64,000 bases of DNA from Chrysomallon squamiferum (taxonomy: Eukaryota; Mollusca; Gastropoda; Neomphalida; Peltospiridae): assembly GCA_012295275.1 (NCBI GenBank), contig CM022679.1, forward strand, positions 11,911,915 to 11,975,914, given 5' to 3'. Every line of letters starts with the position of its first letter. The first letter of the stretch is position 1. The notes under the pieces were generated by a model, which was not told the DNA's origin, made no database searches, and saw nothing but the letters and a program-made list of their open reading frames with translations. The translations under genes were made by a program, and so were the position numbers. This document shows positions 1-14,000 of this stretch, piece after piece.

Positions 1-327
1 GATCTAAGAAAATATAATTATAAATTACATATTTGTTATTAATGTTTGGCCACATTTATTGCTTTTTTTTTATATTTCTGTATTTGTAATTTTACCTTTT
101 TTAAATTTTTTTATTTAATTTTTTTTTAATGAATATGTTTGAGTTTTTATCTCAGTACTGGGAATTTTGAAATTTACTCAATATAGTAGCTCAATATACC
201 TTTTCCTTTCAAATGATTAATTGTCACAAACAGTATTTGTTTTCTATAGTTATATATAAACAGTATTTTGTCATTACAAAAAGATACATTCAGCGTGTTG
301 TGCAGTACATTTGTTTTATTTTGTTAG
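1..327 (+). other. Intron sequence upstream of first visible exon
   Basis: AT-rich sequence ending in a splice acceptor (TTAG at 324-327) in front of a phase-1 exon. It is the 3' part of an intron of the giant gene. Nothing else is recognisable. An open frame runs through it from 213 but the part before 328 lacks sushi character. Confidence 0.7.
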
Positions 328-559
328 GCTGTAAAGATATACCAACCTCTCCAAATATGACCTTATCATCTGCTAATAAAATGTATGACTCACAAGTGAC
401 AGTGAGTTGTGATAATGGATACTCATTTAATCAAGAAGAACTGTATCTAAAGGAATCTTTGTTATTAAGTTGTCTAAAAGGAGGGAAATGGAATGTTACT
501 AGATACCCTTCTTGTGGAAGTAAATTATTATTCTTTTTTAAAAATAAATCTGTGTGTGT

Positions 560-600
<41 letters not shown>

Positions 601-766
601 AAACTGCATATTTAAGTATTTAATTTAATAAATGTACACAATTAAATATGTACACACATATGATTAATATGTCATCTCATGCTTTTTCATATGTACCACC
701 ATTATCATTAAAAAATAAGAAGAAAAGAAAAAATATTAATAATAAATAATCAAATACTGAAAAAGT

Positions 767-797
<31 letters not shown>

Positions 798-2376
798 AAA
801 GAAAAAAAGGTCTGTGAAGTTTACTGTTTATCTTTTTGTTTTTCCTTTCAGTCATTTATTGTGGAGTTCCCAAAGCAATAGATAATGGATATATTGCCAA
901 CAATAACAGTGAACCTGTTACATTTGGGGCAGAGACTGTATATAAATGTTATGATGGTTTTCAGATGGAAGGTTCACCAAAAGTGACCTGTCTTAACAAT
1001 GGGACATGGAGCACACCACCACAATGCAAAAGTAAGTGTTACTTTAAAAAGTCAAAAGAATTACACCATTACACAAAATTGTTTGTAATTGTAAATGTAT
1101 TTGCATGTTCATCATGCCATACCGTATGTTGTGATAAGCTGTTAACAACATGACAGAAAGATGCATATTTTGATTATTAACTAAATTATGTTACTCTGAC
1201 CAGTCCTGAGTCAGTTTTCTAGCTCAATTTGATACCTCTAGGTCATATAATTTGTAAGTGTATAAATTTGAATTTGATTAGGAATTTTCTTCTCACTGTA
1301 TCCAGCATCCATCCTGAATAAAGCATATTTCTGATTCCAAGAGTGATTGTTGAGCTGAATTTGATATCTTTTTTTTCAGATAATTTACCATTTTTATCCT
1401 TTACATAGCGATATGTGAAAAATGCATTTAAAATGTCATCACTGGTTTAGACCTGTGTTTTTATTTATTCAGTTGCTACAACGTTAAAAGATTTGTAAAT
1501 TTAAAGAGTATTTTGTTTTGAATATTCTTAGTTTTAACCAATTTATTGTTGTTGTTTTTTACCATAGTATTTTGCATTCTACATTATTACATGAATCATT
1601 ATTACATATTAATATTAAGAACAAATGCCACTAACAGATCTTCAAAATATTGAAAAATAAAATTTTAATTTTGTTTGTAATTTTGCAGCATCCAGCTGTG
1701 GAAATGCACCTGATGTTGTAAATGCCCAAAAGACAATTGTTACAGGAAATGGTAATTCAGCAGGAAGCATAGTGAATTACACATGCAATTCTGGGTATGA
1801 CTTACGAGGTCCTCTACAGATTCTTTGTAGATCTGATGGAAACTGGTCCCATGCTCCTCCAGAATGTACAAGCAAGTTGATTTTGCTTATTCCATTAGTC
1901 ATCTATGGGTGTTTTAATTCTGAAGAATATGAAATCAAAGCATAATCATAAATTAATAATTCTTTGTTGTATTTTTTAAAATAGTAAATTTCTTAAGTAG
2001 TAATAGAAATGAATCTTTTAGTGATATATTTAACAAGTTCCCTCATCAACAGAAATTACATCCACATCCACATCTGAAACATAAATGAATATATTGAAAA
2101 AGAAACATATAAATATCTTTTTGATAAATTCTTTTTCCTCTATGAAATCTTTTAAAAATTTATAGCATAAGAATAAATTGTAATTTTTCATTTTAGAAAT
2201 TTTATGTCCATTGCCAAAAATCATGTATGGTGATTTTTCTGCAAATGAGCCTGTTTCATTTGGTGACTCTGTTACACTGACTTGTCAAAATGGTTATTTG
2301 ATAACCAACACAACAACAAACACAACAGTTTTACAGTGTCTGGATTCAGGACAGATTGAGGAGTCATCTTGTGAAG
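328..2376 (+). CDS. Four sushi (CCP) domains, exons 1-4
   Basis: Exons 328-519, 852-1031, 1689-1871 and 2197-2376, each of phase 1-1 and each one sushi/CCP domain of about 60 residues. Each shows the four-cysteine pattern, a Tyr/Phe-rich core and (first three) the Trp before the last Cys, for example GTWSTPPQC in exon 2 and [10 protein letters not shown] in exon 3; exon 4 lacks the Trp. The third exon ends at a GC donor (A|gcaagt at 1872), the only site that keeps phase 1. Sushi domains mediate protein-protein contacts in complement and adhesion proteins. Their ligand here is unknown. Confidence 0.9.
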
Positions 2377-5300
2377 GTATGTAAATACAGTAAAATATTG
2401 TTGTTATTGTAAATTGGATTAATGTTGTGGGTATTTTTGTGCACAGAAAAGATTAAATAATAAAATGCCAATTATGCATTGTTTGTACATTTGTTGAGAA
2501 ACTGCAATGTTCATAATGCTTTATTTCCTGTTACATGACCCATTCTGAGTAAAGACATTCTGAACTTGATAAGATGCCAATTAACATTCTTTAGTTGCAA
2601 AACAGTAAATGTAATTGCCATTGTTTGAATTTGTTCACCTTAATTAGTTTTGTAATTTGAAACTATTTATAACCTGATTGAGTTAATTATTCCAGATTTA
2701 TTAATAATTTTGTTAATGTTACTATGAACATTTGTTGACCTTTAAAAAATGTATTTATTATTAACAGGATTAATTGAAGCAAAAATCACAATATCAATTA
2801 TAATTTTTATTGCATTTATAATTTTTTAATATTTATTGTATGCAGATAAAGATGAATGTTCAAGTCATGAAGATAACTGTTCACAAAATTCTGAATATTG
2901 TGTGAACACAGTTGGATCATTTCAGTGTAACTGTAAAGAGGGTTATATGAAAAATGGTACTACATGTAATGGTAAGTAGTTATTGGTATTAATATGTGTT
3001 TGTAATACTCTCTGATTTTTTTAACACTGGCATGAAAAAGAAAATAACAAAACAAAATGTCACTATAAAAAGTTTTCTTTACCAGTAAGAAGGTCATAGG
3101 ATATGAACTTGTTGAATTCAATAATTCAAAATTACTTTTACAAAGTACAGTGATAACCTAATGAAAATGAATTATAAATAATTTAAATAATGAATAAAGG
3201 TGAAATATTTATTTTGTGTTGTTGTTGTTGGTGTTTTTTTTTAGATATTTTGGAATGTAGCATAGAAAAATAGATGATAAACTAAATAAATTAATAATAA
3301 GAATACATGTTCTGTGAATTTTATCAAAGTTGGGTTAATACTTTCTGTTAACAGATATAAATGAATGTAATGAGAATAATGGTGGTTGCAGTCAAATGTG
3401 TGTAAATACAGTTCCTGGTTACAACTGTCAGTGTAATGAAGGTTATGTTCTTTTCACTGAAAATGGGACCATGAATCGATTCATTCCTAATGGAGAAACA
3501 GGACTTAGAGAAGGAGATGTTTACTATATCAACCATACATGTGTTCGTAAGTTTATTTAATTGTTTCATTACTGATTAAATGTTTGAGAAAATTAATATT
3601 GATATAAGATTAATATAAGATATTTTCATTGGCTTATGATATTTTGTATAGCAGATAGCAATGAAACCATATAAAGTGTTTGGCAAATAATAAGACAGCT
3701 GGTGAAAGTCTCTAGCTTTAAATTATTCTGCCAAGAATTACTAAATATTTTTATATCCGGCCAAAGTGTCTTAGCTAAGTTTAAGTCTGTTAGTCAATAT
3801 TTTCTTAAATTTCAGCTGTGACTTGTCAAAGGCCTTCTAATCTTACAAATGGAATTATTCACAGTCTCAGGTCTGTATTTTATTTTAATGAGTCTGTTGA
3901 GTTCAGCTGCTCATTAGGCTGGAAACTGAATGGTTCAAGTATTTTGAGCTGCCAATCAAATGGAAACTGGAATGAAACTCAACCTGTTTGTCAAGGTAAT
4001 AGAATAATCAGAAAACAGTTCTTAATTGATATGTTATGCTCATAAACTGTATATTAATTAATGTTAGAATTGCTTTAGCTTTGTTGTTTTTTTTGTTTTT
4101 ACATTATTAGAGATTTGAATGGTAAATTGAAGTTGATTTTTAAAAGTGTTTTTGTAAGTTATTGCATTCTTAAAAACAGAATTGCAAATAATTTAAACAT
4201 AAATGACAAGTCTTCAACTTTTTGATTGTCTTATGTGTTTCAGCTGTAACCTGTCCCAAATTAGAAGTTATCCGCACATCAGTTCAGGGAGAACGAGTAC
4301 AGAAAATAGTTCCTGAAACTGATGTTGGATTTGGTGAAGAAGTCAGTTTGGAATGCATACTGGAAAATGGGTCATTAATAAACAAAACCCTTTACTGTGC
4401 ATATGATAATCAGACTAAATCATACACACTTCAAGGAGACACTCCTGAGTGTCCAGGTGAACTGTTAAAAAATGTATCCAAAATATTACAATCCTTGCAA
4501 TGCTCATAGCAGAGAAAATATATTAAAATGTGGAACAATAACACTTACTCCTTCCTCTTAGTAATTAATAGCTACATTTTGACAAATGTTATTATCCTTT
4601 TGATTTGTTAGCTTTTCTTTATATACAGGCATATTTTTATATTTTACTAATTGATATAAGAACCCAGTATTTCAGAATTGATTGTGAATGGGGTTTTAAA
4701 GATGTCTTTTGACCATGTAAAGTAAAAATTTTATTTGGTTTTTGACTAACAATTAATCATAGTGAATTAATATTTGGTTTATTAACATTTTTTAATAGTC
4801 ATATTTCTTCATTTATTTGTAAAACTTAAAATTATGAAAATATAGTTTTGTCTATATATAACTGTGAGAATAAAAGATGTTTAATGTTTTCTTCACAACA
4901 CTTTTTACATTAGGGCATGATTAAACAAAATAGAGTAGATGAATATTTGTTAGAATAATCAAATTTATTACTTATCATATTAATTTTATTGCACAATTAT
5001 TGTTCTTCTTTTCATTTGAAAAATAATTTGAAAACAATTAACTCAATTAAAATCCAAGCAATACAGTTCATTTTGTAAATGCTTATCTCAGAATTAATTT
5101 TAGTTTAAATTATTTTATGAAACCATTTATTAGTAGTATTATTTTTTTAACCTGATAAATTTATTATTGTTTCCTTAACCCACTGTATTTAATTATGAAA
5201 CTATATAAATATAATAAACTGAAATGTTCTTATATTATATCTTCTTTAATGTATATAACTTTTGTAGTTGTTGACTGTGGAGAACCAGAGAAAATACCAG

Positions 5301-8026
5301 GAATGAAAATACCCACTGTGTTTAACACAACAGTAAACAGTAGCTTTACATTTGAATGTATTGAAGGAGCAGCTCCTGCTGGATTCTCATCAGATGGAAG
5401 TAATACTACTGTAACCTGTCTAGCAAATGGCAGATGGAGTTTTGGAAATCTAACATGCAAAGGTAGGAATATTAATAGTGTTACTGAGTAACTTTTACTA
5501 TTGCTGTTATTATTGTTATTGTTGTTTGTTATTTAAATATCACTATTTATTCTTGTAATCAGAAATGTAATATACTTTACATTTTGCCTCTCAGTTTTGG
5601 TATTAAAAATGTATGGCTGTTTTATGGTTGAAATATGTGATTATGGAAATCTTGTGTAATAGAAGTAACCTAGTTAAAATATAAAAATGTTTTAACTTGA
5701 AAGAAATAGAATATTTTGTTATGAAATGATTAAAAACAAAAAAGTAAGCACCACAATAGTGGAATATTGAAACCAGCTTAGAGAAATCTACTTTTTTTGC
5801 TTTTTAAATAGAGAATAATGACAATCAAATTTGTTTCTAAGATATCAATGAATAATAATTCAATCAAAATCAAAATATATGAATGTGATTTTCTTTGAAA
5901 ACAGTAATTTTTCCTCAGAGATACCTATACTATTGGTTATACAGTTAATTGGAAACACCAATCTTTTTTGAATGCTTTGGAGACAACTCAGTCAGATGGA
6001 AGAAAATTAATGTCTTTAACCAGATTAAATATATTTTTCTGTATTTTCTAAAATGTTTAGCATAAAGCTATGAGAAAAACTTAAACATTAGATGTGACAT
6101 GTGTTTTAATGTTATTTCTTGTTAAATATAAGAACCAAACTTTCTAACATAGTGCACCTAGCTTGGTTTTTCACTTGAATTACTAAGAGGGAAAAAAAGT
6201 GTTTTCAGCAAATACACTTCATATAATTTAGAAATTGTGTATGGTACTTGAATGTTTTAACACTGGTAAGAAATGCTTCATTTTATCAAAGTACTGTGTT
6301 ATATAATGGGGCAGAGGTTTCATTTAATATAGTTTGAATCCAATTTCAGTCTGAATAAAAATCTTGTTTTCTTTATAATTTTCATTATGAAGCTGAACGA
6401 TGTCGTGATCCTGGCACACCTGGTGGTGGAATGCAAATAGCTGATAGTTATGAGGGAGGCAGTTTTGTTTCATATAACTGCACCAGGCCTGGCTATACTC
6501 CAGATCCACCTGAACCACTTTTTTGTGTTATTAATTCTGATGGAACTGCTAACTGGAATGGAACCATGCCAAGATGTAAAGGTACATTTTATGGTTATAA
6601 TCTACTAACTCTCTTTCATGTCATAAAATTTCTAAGCCTAACAATTAAAATTATAAATAGTCCATTATTTACAATAAATGCTAATTTGAATTTTTTTTTT
6701 TAAATTTCTGTATCGTAATAATTCATTTCCACTTGTTTCTTTTTTTCAGATACAACACCACCCCATTTTACAAACTGTCAAAATATGGTTATAACAATTG
6801 ACAGCTTGGATGCACCAAACTTTTCTGTACCAGTTGCAGATGACAACTCTGGAATGAATCCTACTTTGACTGTAAGCCCTCCAAATTTTGATCCACAGAA
6901 GCCAGTTAAAAATGGAACTATAGTAATATACACAGCAACAGATCAAGAAGATAACAGTAGTAACTGCACAATCACAATTAAATTGAAAAGCAAGTATTAA
7001 AACAAGTTTACAAATGGTAAAGAATCATATAATTGTAGCATATGTGACACCTATTTTTTATTTGAAATAGTAAACTGTCCAACAAAATAACCTAATTTAC
7101 TGAGGATATTTTTACTTGACAATTTGCTTTCAGTCTTTATCTAAAACGTTTGCAAAAAATCTCTTATTAAAATTATTATTAGAAACATAATTTAAAACAA
7201 TGACATCTGTTATTTTTCTGTAGAAATGAGTCTAGCTCTATATAATGATTATTTAACATACTCACTTTTTTTTATCTTGACAGTTATTAGGGTTGAGTTA
7301 TAATGATTGTTTAGAAAGAAAAGCTACTTCTTCCATTCTTTGAATTACTCTTACTCATTAACAGCCAGAGATTTTTATATCTCATGGATAAAACAAATGA
7401 TTATGCACTGGCTGGAATACAGACATCATAGGCATATTAGACAGAACATTCCTGACTGTAACTTCTCAAATTTAATATAATTTAATGTATTTCCTAAATA
7501 GGGTATTATATTTAAATTTTGTTTTCTTTCTTATATTTTTAATTTTTTTGCTGTAGGTCGCATACCTCCAGAACTTGAATGTCCAGACTTCTTAAAACTG
7601 AACATCACTGAGAAACAGTCAAAGGAAGTAAATCTTTCTGAATTCATTCAGCATAATAATTCATTACATGATGTTCCAGCAATCACAGTTAATTTTTCTA
7701 CTTATGGACAAATAAAAAATGTTCATTTGTATACCAGTAATGACATGGGAATGAAGAGTGCATGTGCTTTTCAAGTAGAAATAGCCTGTAAGCTGATTTA
7801 TAGTTATATAGATCACTAATAACATTTTTGTATTTCTATGTAGACATATCCACAAATGAAATTTATTGTTTGTTTTAAATGTCAACTAATCATATTTAAT
7901 GCTTTCAGACAGAGATTTATAACAAATAAATTATAAACTAAATTAGATTGATTCTAAGAAGCTATGTCAATAAATTAGTTCTAAATCTCATAATTTAGTG
8001 AGGTCTCAGAATCTTAAAGAATATAA

Positions 8027-8062
<36 letters not shown>

Positions 8063-11000
8063 AACACAATAAGATAATTCATTTTAAAAACAGATACAAA
8101 AATAACTTCTCTTTTTTTTTTCAGAAATTGTTTAGTTTATTAATTATTAATAATTGCATACAAGAATAGACATACATTTTCTCATTATATACTCTGTAAA
8201 ACTTAAAAGGTCTATGATTAGTTCTTGTCTGTAATGCTGCAAGAAACAAGTTTATATTTAAAAACAGTTCAGACATTTTAATAATTATGATGAGGAAGAA
8301 ATAAAATCAAGAAAACAAACACATTGTTTCATGAATACTAAATAAATGGATTGATTTGCTAATAAATTAATAGTGTTAACAATTAATAATATCTTTTTCT
8401 TTCAGCAAAAAAATGTTTTTCAGAAATTCAGAACACCCTTTCCAATGCTGTAGTAAAACATGTATATAATGATGATGGCACTGTCAACAACACAACAGTA
8501 ACATGCAAAAAAGGATACTCATTCATTTCTGGAAGTCAGTCAATGACATATAAGTGTGAAGGAGAGAATATTTGGACTCCACCTTTGCCTCTAAATGACT
8601 GTTTTGGTCAGTTTTTACTAATATAAAAAATCTGAAACAATTATTGTTTTCTAGGTTCCAATTATTTTAGAATTTATGTTGAACTTTATTTTAAATATAA
8701 ATAAATTGATTAATCTGTGACTAATTAGTATACAATATTAGTTATAAAATTACTGTTTCATTTATTTTTTAAATTAAAACTGTTATGGAGTAAAGCAACC
8801 AGTAGGTTATTTACATACAAATGTCATTGTTCTGCCACAAATCTCTGTGCACAGACCTTTGACCTTTTTATATAAAAGTCATTCTATAAATAAGATGGTT
8901 AATTGTTTAACACCAAAGCATGTAAATCTAAAACCTTGAATTTCATTTTACCTGACTGGTCATCATATTTAGCTTCTGCTATGTTTAATATGAAAATATG
9001 AATTTATACATGAATCAATAATGTCAGTTAAATAAAAGTTTCAGTAGTATACTGTCATAAATATCAGTATTATTCAGTATTCATTAGTATAGATCAAACA
9101 ATTAAAACTAATGTTTATGTGGATTAATGGATTGGTAACAACCATTTCAAAGATTAATGTAACAAACCAAAGAAAAAAAAAGAAAAATGTGAAAAGAACA
9201 AGCACAGAATTTTGGTAGTAAATATGAGTATGTTAGACTTTTTGTTTCTGGCAGTTACAATTATAAAGATTTACCTAAATTATAAAACATGGCATAAAAT
9301 GTGAAACACAAGCATCAGGCATGTTAAAAAATTATTTGATAAAAAAATTGGCAACATCTGAGTCTGTTTCTCAACTTTGGTTATCAATTTTATAAAAGTA
9401 TGGCATTGACCATTTTGAATACTGAAGTAAATTTTAGAAATTAAAAAATTATTATAAATAATTTTAATCTTATACTTTTTAATTTCACTGCTGTTCTGAA
9501 TTAAATGAATCTATTAACATTAGAATTATAATCATCTTGATAAATTGATTTTCATAAAATGTGTTTAATATGAACAAAAACTTTGTTTCGATACTGTTAA
9601 GAAGTACTTTTAATTTTAATTTTTTGTTTTATGAGTTCAATTAAAGTGATAGTAAAAGATTTGTTGCCGTTATTAATTCAGATTTAGAATAAAATTTTAT
9701 GATTATTTTTTTCAGTTTCACAGAAACCTGGTTTTACATTTTGGATTAATGTGAATTACATTTTGAAAAATGGTATTTTGAAGGATGACTGCAAAGAAGA
9801 ACATACAAATTTTGTGAAAGCCAAAATTGCATCTGACATTACACTATCAGATTTGTGTCGAATAGCTTTGAAAAATTATTATTCTTTCAATATATCATCT
9901 ATCAAGTCAAAAATGTCAGTTTATACGGTAAAATATTAATTATTAATATTTCTTATAGGATACATAATTAGCAAACACTTTTTGCAATTAACTTATAAAA
10001 GGGATTGAATATTGTGTCAGTGATACTCTGAAACTGACAGCATCAACAATTTAAAAAAAATTAAAAAATTAAAGAAGTGGGTGCATTCATTTAATATTAT
10101 TGTTAGCATAATCCAAGTAGCAAATAAGAATAAGCAAAAAATACAAACAATGCAAGAAAAGTTTACTCTTACAAAGTGTCATTTATAGATATGCTAAAAC
10201 TGAATGTTTTCTTTGAAAATTAATCTTTTAAACAACATAAAGCTAACTTTTACTATTATAACCAATCATCATCTTATAAAGTTTTATGTACTTTATGAAT
10301 TTTTACACACTATTCAACAATTAGCAAGAATTGTAATGCATATATATGTATATACATATATATATAGACATATTTTATGAATGAGAAAGTGAGGTAATAG
10401 GCTTAGCAAATAATTTATTTACTGCATTATAACCATGTTTAGACAATATAAAGTAACAGTGACAAAGAATTTCTTTGATATAAAATTCAATGGCTATCAT
10501 GGTAATCTGATTTAGACCCATTCTTGTTTTGGGTTTTTTTTTGTAATGTAAATTGAAAAAAGAATGTGCAGTGCTAAGACCTTTTAATTTATATATAATA
10601 TATATGTAAAATGTTTATTGTGTACAACAAGTTCTATATCAGTAAATAATGATATTTTTTTACTCAGAGATTGGGGAAGTTCCTTTATTTGGTTAAAAAT
10701 GTTCATGAATTATTTTCAGATTTCCTCTGACATAACACTGGAAGTTTTGAATTTTGGAGGAAACCTTGACAATATGGAAACCTGTGCTAATAACATTAAT
10801 AGGTTTTTAGCTGTTTTTGCTTATAACAAAAACACAACTTGTGGACCAATTTCTCAAGATGGAGGTACTGGTGTACTAAATAAATCTCCATCATGTCTTT
10901 CAAGCCTTGTACTTGTAAATACAAGTGGAAATCTTCAATGCTGTAAGATTATATTTTATTATTAATCAAATTCTTTCACTGCTTACTTTTGTGCTGATTT

Positions 11001-14000
11001 AATTGTTTTAGATTATGAAGGTTGTAACATAACAAAAAAAAGCTCTGTGTTTGTTTTCCCAGTGATCTGTCTGCCACAAGCTTTCATGATGTTATTCTCT
11101 GTTGTCTGCAATATTCAGCATTTACATATCAAATGCCTCAGCTTTTCTTTTTAAAACAATGTAATAAATATGTTTGAGATTTTATAAAATTAATTCTTCA
11201 GTATCTTTAAAGAAATGTTAATGTTAACTGTTTCTATGCCATAATATAAAATAATAAAAGTACTGTATCTAAAGTTTTGTTCATTCAATTTATATTAAAA
11301 ATGTTCCTATAATTTTACAATTAGCTAATGATAACCAATAGAAATATACATTAATTTAGTATAGTTTATATATGTATTTGTTCTCCCTAGTTCCTTGTTT
11401 GCCAGGAACATACTTCAGCAATGGTGAATGTATTAACTGTTCTGATGGACAATATCAAAATGAAGCAGGGCAGACATCATGCAAAAATTGTTCAAACAAC
11501 ATGGCATCACGTACACCACGAATAAGTCTTGATCAGTGCATCAGTAAGTAGAATATTAAAACATTATATTTTAAAATTCTTTTTCATTCCTTATTTTCAA
11601 CTTGTAAAATTAAATGTTTCTTGTGATATTTTTGAGTTTTCTCCACATTAATGTTCTGAAAAAGTATATTGCGATAAATATATAAATTCAGCCTTAATTT
11701 CAAGCATATTAAAGGATTTATAGTAAATTTATATTTGTTTGTTCTTGTTTAATTTTTAAAGTAGTTAATTTATATAAAAGTATAAATGTACCCCTATCAG
11801 AGTTACTAAGGCAGCACACATTTATATTTTGTTTTTGTTTTTACTGTTAATATAATTTACATATTCTACCAACAGTTTAATTTTTTTATAACTGAAGTAC
11901 ATATTCTGATTTTCAGAATGATGTATGATAGTGTTAGTATAGACGTTTTAATGTTTAATTTTTATATTAGTATGTGCATAAACAGTATTTACATTGCAGT
12001 TAAATTAGCGAGTAAAACAATTTACTCGCTTCATTGGAAATAATTTTTTGGACATGTTCTTTGAAATATACAAAGGTAATCAGAATCTTATATAAAACAA
12101 TACAAAATCAACCATTATTTGGCAGATATATAAAACATTTGAAGCAAATAGATTAAAAATCTGTTTTTTTTATTATTATTATTATTGTTTTTCAATTTTA
12201 TTGTATAGCAAAGTGCAGTGATGGTTTCTATTCTGATAATGGTTTACCCCCATGTAAAGCTTGTCCAATTGATACTTACTGGAAAAATTCAACGTACTGT
12301 GAGAACTGCCCTAATGAGGGATCAACACTGAACGTAGCAGGAGCACAGAATATTACATTCTGTAAAGGTAGGTGATGTTTTTATGTTATCTAATATAGGC
12401 ACTAAGATTTAGTCTTTTTTCCTTCTTGTTTTTCAAAAATTTACTTCAGTAAAATCAGAAGAAAACAAATTGAAATGATCTAAACTAAAATGATAAAGTC
12501 AAATTTCAATTATATTATGTTTAATTTTAATTACTGCTTATCCAGTGATCCTGTGACAATCACATTAATTAATCAAGCAGTATCATAAACTAAGCTTGGA
12601 AAAAGATATTTGAAACCAGAAAATTCCCATTTGAATACTATCCATTGACATATTGAATTTTCTGCAAAAGTAAAAGTATTTTGAATAGAATTTAATAATT
12701 TTTATATAATTTTCTGATTGATAAATTGTATATATAATAACTATATGCAAAATTTTAAACATGTTCCATTGTCACACATTTGATAAAGACAAATTTATAA
12801 TATATGTTAATTATATAAAGATAAAAATAGGGAAAAAAAACAATAAAAAAAACAAACAGACCTTCCCCCCAAAACACGAAGGTATTTTTTGTTGGGATAA
12901 CATAACACAATAACATAATAAAATATTTTCTTCTTTTCAAAAAAGAAAGAAAATTTGGATACAAATATTGGGGAAAATATTAAGACTTTAAAATAGTTTG
13001 TTAATGCCCCTTCCATATCTCTAGATATCATTTATTTTCAGCTTATCACAATGTTTCTAGGATATAACATTTTAGATCCTGACAGTCATTTTTGCCAATA
13101 TTTTATTATTATTTAATATTCTAAATTATGCATAAATCTAACAAATATATTGTTTTCTGTTAGTGTTGTTATATAATGTAACAGGACTCATCAGTTAGGC
13201 ATAGTAAGCCATTAATTTGATTTGATCTTTCAGACATTGTCATGGTTACCTGGTTTCACACATATAAAGAATTTCAAGATAAAACAAACATTTTTAATTA
13301 ATATGAAAAACAGGGCTTGCTCTGTCATTGTTGATACAGTAACTCTTTTTTTTTCAGTTTTTTCAACAAAAAGTTATGAATAAATTTAATGTAATGCAAA
13401 TAAATATTACTGTTAATATGTATAAAATCAAATTTTGTGGAATATCGTTCATAAATATGTATAATCTTTTTTTTCTCAGAAATATGAACATGAAGTTAAT
13501 TTTATATAAAACTAATAGAAAAATGTAACTTTTACAATATAAATTTAAAAATCGTTTAATATATTTTAAGCTTTATTATTTAAATTTAAAACCAAAACAT
13601 TCAAAGGATAATATTTCTTTTCTTTGTAAAAACCAAAAGTACTGAATCTTTTTTGTTCAGATCCTTGCAGTCCAGGAAGTTATTCAGTTACTGGCTACGA
13701 ACCTTGCAGCAAATGCCCAAAGAATTTCTATGCTATTTCTGTAAAGCAGACATCATGCAATGAATGTCCATCAGAAACATATACTGTAAATGAAGGAAAT
13801 ACAAATGACACAGATTGTAAAAGTGAGTGCTTTTTGTTTTATGTGATTGAAAACATTCATGCAGGCTTCTTATAAATATTTACTTATATGATGAAAACCA
13901 GAAGCATTTTTATCTTTATTTTTTGCATTTTGCTTATTGCCATATATTTTATATGGATGTTTCATTTTTTTAAAGTGATTATATAAAGATAGTGTATTGG

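Noticed and set aside
5230-5460. Minus-strand 76-codon frame
   Set aside because: It is the antisense of sushi exon 9.
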